From NCBI RefSeq assembly GCF_003254575.1, contig NZ_QJUA01000007.1:1-64000 (forward strand): DNA of 64,000 nucleotides, given 5' to 3'. Source of the stretch: Mycobacterium kyogaense. GTDB lineage: Bacteria > Actinomycetota > Actinomycetes > Mycobacteriales > Mycobacteriaceae. Shown piece by piece: positions 8,147-17,584 of this stretch. The translations under genes were made by a program, and so were the position numbers. The first letter of the stretch is position 1, and each line of letters begins with the position of its first letter. The notes under the pieces were generated by a model that did no database searches, was not told the origin of the DNA, and was given only the letters and a program-made list of their open reading frames with translations.

Positions 8147-8205
8147 GCGAAAGTGCTCACACTGCGGCTGCGAACGTCAATTCACTGCACTGGGAGCACT
8201 TTCGC
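8147..8205. terminator. Inverted repeat downstream of the minus-strand Pro-rich gene
   Basis: GCGAAAGTGCTC (8147-8158) and its exact reverse complement (8194-8205) flank 35 bases. The pair lies just past the stop at 8213 of the minus-strand operon, so it may serve as its terminator or processing site. The loop is long and there is no U-tract, so the call is tentative. Confidence 0.5.
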
Positions 8206-8212
8206 AGGACGG

Positions 8213-8839
8213 TCAGGGCGGTGGAGGCGGTGCTGCCGGATCCGGCAGGAACTGCACGAGCCCCGGCGGGATGTTTGTGCCGGGAGGCGGAGCGGTGCCC
8301 GGAAGCGGCTCGCCGAGCTGCTGCTGCGGCAACTGGTTGAGCAGAGCCCCGTGCAGGCGCCCGTCTGCGGCCAGGTCGTAGAAGCGGCCCAGCCAGGTGC
8401 GCCCGTTGACGTCGGCGTTCTCATCCCCGGGTGCGACGTCGAACTGCTGACCCTGACCCGGCGCCGACGGCACCACGTTCTGCGGCAGACCGTAGGCGTT
8501 GTTGAAGGCACGCAGATTGGGCACGACACCCGGGCCTGCACCCGGCGCCGACGGCACCGCGTTCTGCCCCAGGGCCGTCGTACGGTCGATGCCGGGAATT
8601 GCTGGCGCACCCAGCATTCCGGGGACAGCGGGTTGTCCCGTCTGAGCGAGCATGTTCCAGCCCTCCGGACCGAGGGGCGCGCCGATCACCGGAATGGTGG
8701 GTCCCGGCGGCGCGGGCGCCGGTGCGGGCGGCAGTGGCTCCGGCGGCGCCGGCGGCTGGGCATGGGCCACAGCCGCGAAGACGACAGCGGCACCGGCGGC
8801 GAGGAACGCCGCCGGTGCCTGCCGGATCACACCTGTCAT
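8213..8839 (-). CDS. Secreted proline-rich protein of unknown function
   Basis: Encodes 208 residues. A signal peptide (MTGVIRQAPAAFLAAGAAVV up to AHA) is followed by a PPAPPEPLPP-type proline/alanine linker, a conserved-looking middle (PVIGAPLGPEGWNMLAQTGQ, then NLRAFNNAYGLPQNVVP, then TWLGRFYDLAADGRLHGALLNQLP) and a polyproline end. There are no cysteines or catalytic motifs. The start overlaps the stop of the upstream MspA-like gene (ATGA), so it is co-translated with it and probably works in the same envelope process. I do not recognise the family. Confidence 0.8.
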   Translation of the reverse strand: MTGVIRQAPAAFLAAGAAVVFAAVAHAQPPAPPEPLPPAPAPAPPGPTIPVIGAPLGPEGWNMLAQTGQPAVPGMLGAPAIPGIDRTTALGQNAVPSAPGAGPGVVPNLRAFNNAYGLPQNVVPSAPGQGQQFDVAPGDENADVNGRTWLGRFYDLAADGRLHGALLNQLPQQQLGEPLPGTAPPPGTNIPPGLVQFLPDPAAPPPPP

Positions 8840-9540
8840 ACGGACTTCGTGACGCCGTAGTACGCCACGATGTCGTCGGTGTCGGTCGTCGAGCTGGTCA
8901 GCGTCGCGTAGGAGCGCAGGAACGACTGTCCCGCGCAGCCATCCACCTTGATGTGGACGTCCTTGAGCGTCACGCGTGCCGGAGCAGCCTTGAACGACTT
9001 CTTGTCCACGGACACCTGGTTCACCGTGCCGGGCTTCAGGTGGATCTCGAGCGTGCCCGAGATCGGGAAGTTCACACCCGTCGGTACGAGGCCACCGGTC
9101 AGCGTCGAACCCGAGGTGCCGATACCCACCGAGCCGATCAGACGGACCTGCCCGAGCTCGATGCCGCAACCGATCTGGTAACCGGCCTCCAACACACCGC
9201 CGTTGAGCTTCGTCTTGCCGTTGCCCGTCACCGTGCCGACGAACGTTCCGCCGACGAGGTACTCGCGCGACGAGACGGCCGTCGTCAGCGGAGCGATGGG
9301 CAGCTGCGTCTCACCGGTGGCGGCGACGCTGACCTGCCACCCATCCGGAGACATGACTGTTCCGGGCGGGGCGGAGGCCACGATGCCGTTGTCCGGCGGC
9401 GGTCCGGCGTCCGGCGGCGGCGCACCGTCGATCGGCGGCGGCAGTGGGGCCGGCGGGGCCGGCTGGGCGAATGCGGTGGGTACCGCGAAGGCCGGGAGGG
9501 CGAGGCCGGCAACGGCCAGCGCGAGGAGCTTCTTCTTCAT
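8836..9540 (-). CDS. MspA-family porin-like secreted protein (first paralogue)
   Basis: Encodes 234 residues: a signal peptide (KKKLLALAVAGLALPAF, cleaved near TAFA), a 40-residue Pro-rich segment, then a domain with MspA-type features: REYLVGGTFVGTV, GGVLEAGYQIGCGI, a glycine-rich hairpin region, KPGTVNQVSVDKKSF, and FLRSYATLTSSTTDTDDIVAYYG near the end. MspA porins are octameric beta-barrels in the mycobacterial outer membrane. Unlike classical MspA this protein has two cysteines (GCGI and DGCAG) and an N-terminal Pro-rich extension, so it may be a periplasmic or surface relative rather than a channel. A paralogue lies immediately upstream. AGAGGC precedes the ATG. Confidence 0.78.
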   Translation of the reverse strand: MKKKLLALAVAGLALPAFAVPTAFAQPAPPAPLPPPIDGAPPPDAGPPPDNGIVASAPPGTVMSPDGWQVSVAATGETQLPIAPLTTAVSSREYLVGGTFVGTVTGNGKTKLNGGVLEAGYQIGCGIELGQVRLIGSVGIGTSGSTLTGGLVPTGVNFPISGTLEIHLKPGTVNQVSVDKKSFKAAPARVTLKDVHIKVDGCAGQSFLRSYATLTSSTTDTDDIVAYYGVTKSV

Positions 9541-9609
9541 GAATACGATTGCCTCTCAGAGTCTTTCGGTCAGCAAAGTCTGTGATGACGAACGAGGGTC
9601 CGGGTGGTC

Positions 9610-10299
9610 CTACACCGCCTTCGTCACGCCGAGGTAGGTGACGACGTCGTCGGTGTTGTCAGTCGAGCTGGTCAGCGTCGCATAGGACCGGATGAAGGAC
9701 TGACCCGCGCACTGATCGGTCTTGACCCGCACACCGGTCAGCGTGATACGGGTCGAGGTGCCCTTGAAAGACTTCTTGTCGAGTGCCACCGTCGTGACCG
9801 TGCCGGGCTTGAGGTAGACCTTGCCCTGCAGGCTGAGCGAGGCGCCGAACGCCGGGTTGCCGGTGAACGGGATGCCGATGCTGGGCGTGATGCTCGCGCC
9901 GGGGTTGATCTCCGTCTCGTCGGAGATGATGCCGCAGCCGATCTGCTCACCGGCCTCCATCGACCCGCCGGCCAGAGTGGTCTTGCCCTTGCCGGTGATC
10001 TTGCCCGTGAAGGTGCCGCTCACGAGGTACTCACGCGACGAGATGGCCGTGGTCAGCGGCGCTACCGGCAACTGAGTTTCGTTGCTTCCCGAGACTTCCA
10101 GATGCCAGCCGTCCGGCGTGTCCAGGATTCCGGCCGGGCCGGACGGGACCGCGCCGTCGGGCGGCGGCGGGACAGGCGCCGCATCCGCGACGGGCTGTAC
10201 ACCTGGATTGGGGGGTGCCGGCTCCGCCGCGACGATCGGTGCGGCCAGGACCGGCGCCGCCAGGCAGACAGCGGCGAGCGAGACATAGCGGTTGAACAT
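9610..10299 (-). CDS. MspA-family porin-like secreted protein (second paralogue)
   Basis: Encodes 229 residues from the ATG at 10299, which has GAGAGG upstream; a longer in-frame start at 10365 would bury the signal peptide. The signal is MFNRYVSLAAVCLAAPVL to VAA, then a Pro-rich linker and an MspA-like domain closely matching the downstream paralogue (SREYLVSGTFTGKITGKGKTT, GEQIGCGI, YLKPGTVTTVALDKKSFKG, QCAGQSFIRSYATLTSSTDN). Both cysteines are conserved between paralogues. The gene is 69 bases upstream of its paralogue and probably in the same transcript, which starts in the region with the PhoP-like direct repeats. Confidence 0.78.
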   Translation of the reverse strand: MFNRYVSLAAVCLAAPVLAAPIVAAEPAPPNPGVQPVADAAPVPPPPDGAVPSGPAGILDTPDGWHLEVSGSNETQLPVAPLTTAISSREYLVSGTFTGKITGKGKTTLAGGSMEAGEQIGCGIISDETEINPGASITPSIGIPFTGNPAFGASLSLQGKVYLKPGTVTTVALDKKSFKGTSTRITLTGVRVKTDQCAGQSFIRSYATLTSSTDNTDDVVTYLGVTKAV

Positions 10300-10624
10300 G
10301 GGTCTGACGACGCCTCTCGTGGAATGTGGACGGGTTGTATCGCCTTTGACCCGCAGAGCGTCCATGGGTCGGGTGTCCGCCGGGTGAACACACGGTGTCC
10401 CGTTCAGGCCCGTTTCCTATCGAGTGCCGGCCTTTGCTGTGAGTCGACTGTGAGGTTCACTGTGAGGTGGCCGCGAACCCATGAATAGACCACTCTCGGC
10501 CATTCCCACGTCGCCATTCGTTCACTTTCGACGCATTGAGTACGCATTCGTGAGCTCGAAATGCGTTGCGATGAACGATTTTCGCGCACCACCATCACGC
10601 TTCAGAATCGATCGGAGAACGAAC
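10300..10624. other. Intergenic promoter region between MspA-like operon and secreted-protein operon
   Basis: 325 bases between divergent genes with no supported coding sequence. An ATG-started plus reading frame from 10481 exists but is only an extension of the downstream gene. The notable content is the CTGTGAG direct-repeat array at 10436-10466; no other clear operator was seen. Confidence 0.7.
10436..10465 (-). promoter_or_regulatory. PhoP-box-like direct repeats
   Basis: Read on the minus strand, TCACAGT-CGAC-TCACAGC occupies 10453-10436: two 7-mers with a 4-base spacer, the layout reported for the mycobacterial PhoP consensus. A third copy (TCACAGT) lies at 10465-10459 with a 5-base spacer. 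The array is about 140 bases upstream of the MspA-like start and about 160 bases upstream of the plus-strand gene. Confidence 0.6.
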
Positions 10625-11164
10625 GTGCCAACTGGGTTCTGCGTCACGCGAGCGTTTCTTGCAGGATGTGTCACAATCAGCGTGAGTTTTTTGCTGGCGC
10701 CTACCTCAGCCGCGCAACCGGCTGACACCGTCGCCGATCCGGCGGTTCCTCCGGTTCAGGTTGCCACGCCGGGAAACGACAACGCTGATCCCGCGGCGGT
10801 CGCGGCATGTGGGCAGTTCGCCGAGGTGCTGGACTCGACGGCCACCTACTACGGCGATTTCGCAGACTCCCTCGAGGCCTTCGCCGCCGTCGACTACTCC
10901 GACCCCGCTGTCGAGAGCAGCAATGTGGTGGGCCGCACTGCGTTACGGCAGGGCGCCGGAGTTGCGATGAGCGCTGCCAACACGCCCGGCCTGGCGCCGG
11001 CTGTGGCCGAGCCGATGCGGCAGTGGTCGGTGGACGCCACCAAGCTGCTGATCAAGATGGGTCTGCGCGGCGGGCGGGACACGTTGAACAGCACCGCTGA
11101 CGAGATGAACAATGACGCCATCGCCGCGCAGCAAGCATGCGCCGCCGCAGGCACTCACGCATGA
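10625..11164 (+). CDS. Secreted protein of unknown function, helical
   Basis: Encodes 179 residues from the GTG at 10625, which has GGAG seven bases upstream and begins a clear signal peptide (PTGFCVTRAFLAGCVTISVS, cleaved after SAA). The longer ATG start at 10481 would place 48 hydrophilic residues before the signal and is unlikely. The mature part is alanine-rich and helical (AACGQFAEVLDSTATYYGDF, LAPAVAEPMRQWSVDATKLL) with two cysteines that could pair. The stop overlaps the start of the following lipoprotein (ATGA). The family is not recognised; similar short secreted proteins often precede PknH-sensor-like lipoproteins in mycobacteria. Confidence 0.8.
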   Translation: MPTGFCVTRAFLAGCVTISVSFLLAPTSAAQPADTVADPAVPPVQVATPGNDNADPAAVAACGQFAEVLDSTATYYGDFADSLEAFAAVDYSDPAVESSNVVGRTALRQGAGVAMSAANTPGLAPAVAEPMRQWSVDATKLLIKMGLRGGRDTLNSTADEMNNDAIAAQQACAAAGTHA

Positions 11165-11880
11165 CCCTCGCCCGACCACGGCGCGTTGCAGCGTTGTGCG
11201 CCGGGTCCGTCTCGCTGGCGCTCGTCGCGGCAGGCTGCGGCAGGTCACCCGCACCGCAGCCCACCGCCCAGGACCTCGTTCCGGACTCCGCACTGAGCGC
11301 AATCCTGCTCAACAGCAACGACATCGATGCAATCATGAACGGCGCGCCGCTGATCGCCGACCCTGTGAACTCCGCGATGGACGACAACCGGAACATGTTG
11401 CCGAACCTGAATTGCCTGGGCATCTGGCATCCCGGCGAGACGGCAATCTACGGTAGCCCGGACACGCCGGGGTCCTGGAGTGCGGTGCGACGGCAGCTCC
11501 TGCGCGCTCCCGGAAACGACCAGTGGCGCTCGTCGGTCGTCCAGTCGGTGACCTCGTACCCGACACCCGAGAGCGCACGCGACTTCTTCGCCCAGTCGGC
11601 GGATCGATGGGCCAAGTGCACCAACCACACGGTCAACATCACGCTCAATGATCAACGTCTACCCCGTTGGCGCAGTGGTGATCTCGACACCGAGTCGGAC
11701 CGCCTACGCATACCCGTCAGCCGCGCGACCGAGACGGCCACGTCGTCCTGCGAGCGCGTCCTCTCGGCGCGCGCCAACGTGGTCATCGACGTCCTGGCCT
11801 GTGCGCCGCAGTCCTCCGACGTGCGGCAGGCGAGCGTGATCGCCGATCGCATCGCGTCGCACGTTCCGACATCCGGCTAG
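11161..11880 (+). CDS. Lipoprotein with PknH-like extracellular sensor domain
   Basis: Encodes 239 residues. The lipobox LVAAGC marks it as a lipoprotein anchored in the cytoplasmic membrane and facing outward. The mature domain (LNSNDIDAIMNG, NMLPNLNCLGIWHP, DFFAQSADRWAKCTNHTV, SSCERVLSARANVVIDVLAC) has the spacing and four cysteines of the PknH C-terminal sensor family, which forms two disulfides and binds an unknown ligand. The ATG at 11161 overlaps the previous stop (ATGA), so the start is firm. It is likely a stand-alone sensor or ligand-binding lipoprotein that works with the secreted protein before it. Confidence 0.85.
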   Translation: MTLARPRRVAALCAGSVSLALVAAGCGRSPAPQPTAQDLVPDSALSAILLNSNDIDAIMNGAPLIADPVNSAMDDNRNMLPNLNCLGIWHPGETAIYGSPDTPGSWSAVRRQLLRAPGNDQWRSSVVQSVTSYPTPESARDFFAQSADRWAKCTNHTVNITLNDQRLPRWRSGDLDTESDRLRIPVSRATETATSSCERVLSARANVVIDVLACAPQSSDVRQASVIADRIASHVPTSG

Positions 11881-12124
11881 TGCTGCCGCCGTCAGACAGC
11901 GCGAACGACGCCCAGGCCGACTACTACCTGGCGATGTTGACCGCCCGCTGGCAGGCTCTCGAGACCGAGATCGTGGAGCGGTGCAACGAACTGCGCAAGC
12001 TCACCCCCGCGGCGCGAAAAGCCGAGCGGGGCCGCAATATTCGTCGGACCATCAAGCGCAAACAGGCAGAAGCGGCGTCGGTGCGAGACATGTGCGCAGC
12101 ACTGGTGGCGAGGACGCACGAACG

Positions 12125-12128
<4 letters not shown>
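11880..12128 (+). CDS. Small charged hypothetical protein
   Basis: Encodes 82 residues from a GTG that shares one base with the preceding stop (TAGTG). The sequence is mostly helical and basic in its second half (RKLTPAARKAERGRNIRRTI, then KRKQAEAASVRDMCAALV), with a central coiled-coil-like stretch. No domain is recognised. Its position directly after the lipoprotein suggests co-transcription. The last base triplet TAG forms a CTAG palindrome that is also the stop codon of the convergent TetR gene. Confidence 0.55.
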
Positions 12129-14470
<2,342 letters not shown>

Positions 14471-14471
<1 letters not shown>

Positions 14472-15184
14472 CAGATGGGCTTGGTGAAATAGAGGGCGAC
14501 GCTCTTGCCGATGACCGGATTGAGCACCGCCTCCGCGGTTCGGGTCAGCCACGGCCGACTCATCATGTCCCACACCAGCATCTTGTGATAGGCGCTCACC
14601 GCAGGATGATTGTCACGCTCTGTGCCCACAGCGCACTTGAGCCACCAGTAGGGCGAGTGCAGCGCGTGAGCGTGGTGCGTGTGCTTCAACGTCAGACCGT
14701 GGGCGAGCACCTTGTCCCGCAGTTCATCGGCCCGATAGATGCGGATGTGACCGCCCTCGTTGGCATGGTAGGAGTCCGACAGCGCCCAGCAGACCCGTTC
14801 GGGCAGCCATCGGGGAACCGTGATCGCCAGGGCCCCACCGGGTTTGAGCACGCGGACGAGTTCAGCGATGGCGCGGTCGTCCTCGGGGACGTGTTCGAGG
14901 ATCTCCGAGGCGATCACGCAGTCGAAGGTGGCATCCGGGTACGGCAGATCGAGCGCATCACCCTTGACGGCCTCACCTCTGGCCGACGCCGGGGCCTCGC
15001 CCTGCTCCTTCATCGCCTGCAGGATCTCGTCGACGTCGTTGAGGTCGGCGGCGTTCTGGTCGAATCCGATGACGTCGGCGCCCCGGCGGAAGGCCTCGAA
15101 CGTGTGTCGGCCGGCACCACAGCCGACGTCGATCACCTTGGTTCCCGCACCCACACCGAGGCGGTCGAAGTCAACGGTCAGCAT
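14471..15184 (-). CDS. Class I SAM-dependent methyltransferase
   Basis: Encodes 237 residues with the canonical motif I VIDVGCGAGRHTFEAF, acidic motif VIGFDQN, GDALDLPYPDATFDCVIASE and the downstream LEHVPEDDRAIAELVRVLKPGG: a Methyltransf_11-type enzyme similar to those acting on sugars, quinones and lipids. The C-terminal part (HHAHALHSPYWWLKCAVG, AVLNPVIGKSVALYF) is hydrophobic and may hold a lipid-like substrate or membrane contact. It overlaps the glycosyltransferase upstream by seven bases and the toroid gene downstream by one, so the three proteins are made together. Confidence 0.88.
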
Positions 15185-16413
15185 GCAGCGACCCTCTCAC
15201 GAGCTTGTTCGTATACCGCAACCGTCTGTGCGGCAACCGATTCCCAACTGAAGACCTCGAGGGCACGACGCCGGCCATTGGCGCCGAGCCGACGCAGTTC
15301 GAGCGGCGAATCGAGCAGCTCACCGAGCACGGACGTCAACTCGTCGACATCGGCCGGGGTCACCAGCCGTGCGCATTCGCCATCGGGGCCGACCACCTCG
15401 GGCAGTGCGCCCGCCCGGCTGGCGACGATCGGGGTGCCGCTGGCCATCGCCTCGACAGCCGGCAGCGAGAAGCCCTCGTACAGCGAGGGGATGCACGCCA
15501 CCTCGGCCGAAGCGAGCAGGTCGGCGAGTTCGGTGTCGGACAGCCCGCTCGAGCTGTGCACGATGTCGGAGATACCGAGTTCGGCGATCAGCTTCTCGGT
15601 GGGCCCGTTGGGTTCGAGTTTCGCGACCAGCTGCAGCTCGAGATCCCGCTCCACGCGCAGCCTCGCGATCGCATGCAGAAGGTGGCTGACGCCCTTGAGG
15701 GGCACGTCGGCGCTGGCGATCGCGATGATCCGGTTACGCACTCGGTGTTCGGCCGGACCGAACAGCTCGGTGTCGACACCGAGGGGCACGACGTGCAACT
15801 GGCGTGGGTCGACCGCGAAGTCCTCGGCGATGTCCGTCGCCGACGTCGACGACACGGTCACGAGTTCGGGGATGCGGCGGGCGACGGCCTTCTGCATCTC
15901 GGCGAAGGCATACCAGCGCCGAACCAGCGGCTTACGCCACCACGGCGCGGCGGCCACCTCGACGACACGGTCGCGCGTGATGGGGTGGTGGACGGTCGCG
16001 ACGACCGGCAGGCCCGCGGCGGCGATGTCCAGCAGTCCCGTCCCCAGACATTGGTTGTCGTGCACGACGTCGAAATCGTCGAGCCGGTCGGCGAGCAGCC
16101 GCGCCGCCCGCTTGCTGAACGTCTTCGGCTCAGGGAAGCCCGCCGTCCAGGTGGTCAGCAGTTCCTCGAGGTCGATGCTGGTCTTGATCTCACTCGGCCG
16201 TGGCACGCGGAAGGGATCCGGCTCGCGATACAGATCGAGGCTGGGCACCTTCGTGAGGCGCACCCGCGGATCCAGCCCCTCGGGATACGGCTGGCCGGAG
16301 AACAGCTCGACGTCGTGACCGAGCTCGACCAGTCCGCGGCTGAGGTGGCGCACATAGACGCCCTGCCCGCCACAATGTGTCTTGCTCCGGTAGGACAGCA
16401 AGGCGATACGCAT
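15178..16413 (-). CDS. GT4-family glycosyltransferase
   Basis: Encodes 411 residues from the ATG at 16413, which is preceded by AGGTGAG; a longer start at 16560 would run into the promoter. The N-terminal half has the GT-B glycine loop (SKTHCGGQGVYVRHLSRGL) and the C-terminal half the nucleotide-sugar site (VPLGVDTELF, ASADVPLKGVSHLL, SLYEGFSLPAVEAMASGTPI), including the E-x7-E motif of retaining GT4 enzymes. It is cytoplasmic and transfers a sugar from a nucleotide donor; the acceptor is unknown. It is the first gene of the TetR-controlled operon, and a consensus-like promoter with an operator over its start site lies upstream. Confidence 0.92.
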   Translation of the reverse strand: MRIALLSYRSKTHCGGQGVYVRHLSRGLVELGHDVELFSGQPYPEGLDPRVRLTKVPSLDLYREPDPFRVPRPSEIKTSIDLEELLTTWTAGFPEPKTFSKRAARLLADRLDDFDVVHDNQCLGTGLLDIAAAGLPVVATVHHPITRDRVVEVAAAPWWRKPLVRRWYAFAEMQKAVARRIPELVTVSSTSATDIAEDFAVDPRQLHVVPLGVDTELFGPAEHRVRNRIIAIASADVPLKGVSHLLHAIARLRVERDLELQLVAKLEPNGPTEKLIAELGISDIVHSSSGLSDTELADLLASAEVACIPSLYEGFSLPAVEAMASGTPIVASRAGALPEVVGPDGECARLVTPADVDELTSVLGELLDSPLELRRLGANGRRRALEVFSWESVAAQTVAVYEQARERVAAC

Positions 16414-16515
16414 CGTCAGCTCACCTATCCTGCGGGACGCATATGAACGAGAGTCCAGCGCGAGAAGCCGCTCCGAGCTGGTCGAATCATGTGGCGCAAG
16501 AAATCCGAACCCCTC

Positions 16516-16531
16516 CTGGACATGTGTCCAG
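16516..16531. promoter_or_regulatory. TetR operator copy 2 at the glycosyltransferase promoter
   Basis: CTGGACATGTGTCCAG is an inverted repeat with 7-bp arms and a 2-bp centre. Its 12-bp core matches operator copy 1 exactly (reverse orientation). It begins one base after the -10 hexamer of the minus-strand promoter, covering the expected transcription start, the classical position for a repressor. Confidence 0.8.
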
Positions 16532-16560
16532 ACTATAGTTTGACGTGCTAGCTGATGCAA
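16532..16560 (-). promoter_or_regulatory. Sigma-A-type promoter of the glycosyltransferase operon
   Basis: On the minus strand, TTGCAT (16560-16555) and TATAGT (16537-16532) are separated by exactly 17 bases. The -10 is immediately followed by the palindromic operator. The untranslated leader would be roughly 110 bases. Confidence 0.65.
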
Positions 16561-16618
16561 CGCGTCTGCTAGCTCTGACTACCACAATCGGCGCCGCCCG
16601 TCCTGCGCGCCCTGTCGA

Positions 16619-17074
16619 TCACGACGACGGGAAGCCGCCCGTGGCCACCGGACCCCACCGCTGCGGCGTGACCCGGATCAGGCACTTCCCCTGGTCCACC
16701 ATCGCCTGCCGATACTCGTCCCAGTCGGGATGTTCGCCGGCCACCGCGCGGAAGTAGTCCACCAGGGCCTCGACCGCCTCAGGCAGTTCGATCACCTCAG
16801 CCGGTCCATCCACCTGCACGTAGGGGCCGTTGAACTCGTCGCTGAGGACGAGGACGCTGGCGCGGGGATCCCGCCGGATGTTCGCCGCTTTGGCCCGCTG
16901 CGGGTAACTGGCCACCACGATGCGCCCGCGCTCGTCGAGGCCGCCCGTCACCGGGGAGGTCTGCAGGGACCCGTCGGCGCGGAACGTGGTGAGCACCATC
17001 TGGTGGCGTGGGCGGATGAAGTCGTGCAGTTCGTCGGCGGCGACAGCCTCGGCGGTCGCATACTTTCGGGCCAT
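16619..17074 (-). CDS. PPOX-class F420-dependent oxidoreductase
   Basis: Encodes 151 residues starting MARKYATAEAVAADELHDFI. The split-barrel flavin/F420 fold is shown by MVLTTFRADGSLQTSPVTG, ERGRIVVASYPQRAKAANIRRDP, a mid-chain VQVDGPAEVIE and a C-terminal CLIRVTPQRWGP. This mycobacterial group (TIGR03618-like) binds deazaflavin F420 or heme/biliverdin and reduces small aromatic compounds. It is a single-gene unit, convergent with the glycosyltransferase promoter region and divergent from the DUF222 fragment. The substrate cannot be told from sequence. Confidence 0.85.
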   Translation of the reverse strand: MARKYATAEAVAADELHDFIRPRHQMVLTTFRADGSLQTSPVTGGLDERGRIVVASYPQRAKAANIRRDPRASVLVLSDEFNGPYVQVDGPAEVIELPEAVEALVDYFRAVAGEHPDWDEYRQAMVDQGKCLIRVTPQRWGPVATGGFPSS

Positions 17075-17116
17075 CACCCGAGCGTATTCGACATGTCGGT
17101 GGCCTCGCCTAGCGTG

Positions 17117-17132
17117 TCGAACATGAGTTCGA
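17117..17132. promoter_or_regulatory. LexA (SOS) box overlapping the start of the DUF222 fragment
   Basis: TCGAACATGAGTTCGA matches the mycobacterial SOS box TCGAAC-N4-GTTCGA at all 12 defined positions. The four-base centre is ATGA, and its ATG is the start codon of the truncated DUF222 gene, so LexA would sit on the start codon. Confidence 0.88.
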
Positions 17133-17434
17133 ATGATGTGTTCGCCGCCCTCGACGCCCTCGATACCGCCTACCGCGCTCTGGACGATCTGCCGTTGCAC
17201 GAGCTCCGCCCCACCGATCTGCGCGCGCTGGTGGTGCGGTTGGAAGAGATGGAGAAACATGTCGTCGCCTTCCAACGCCGGCTCATCCGCCGGCTGGTGA
17301 GCGCGCCGCCTCCGGCCGAGTTCGCCGGCGCCTCGTGGGCGCAGGTGCTGGCCCGCCGCCTGCGCATCTCCGTCGGCGAGGCGCAGCGCCGCATCGTGGA
17401 GGCGGGCGGGCCGCCACAGGCGATGTCGGCGTGA
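17123..17434 (+). pseudogene. Truncated 13E12-type (DUF222) protein, N-terminal fragment
   Basis: An open frame of 103 residues matches the N-terminal part of the mycobacterial 13E12/DUF222 family: MSSNDVFAALDALDTAYRAL, LRALVVRLEEMEKHVVAFQR, then WAQVLARRLRISVGEAQRRI. Full members are several hundred residues and usually end in an HNH nuclease domain, which is absent here; the frame stops at 17434, 150 bases before the next gene. The remaining bases do not restore the family sequence in any plus frame. The SOS box is intact and centred on the ATG, so a short DNA-damage-induced peptide may still be made. M. tuberculosis 13E12 genes are also known LexA targets. Confidence 0.75.
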
Positions 17435-17584
17435 CGGGCGGATCGGTAGCCGGTGGATTTCGGCGCGGCCGTGGGTACCCGCCCAGCCGAGGCGCTGGGA
17501 AAAGGCGGTGGTGCGCATGTCCGGGTTGACCGAGAAGTCGAGGACCGAGCTGAGGTCTGAGCCGACGCACGAGGGGGTGCGGCC

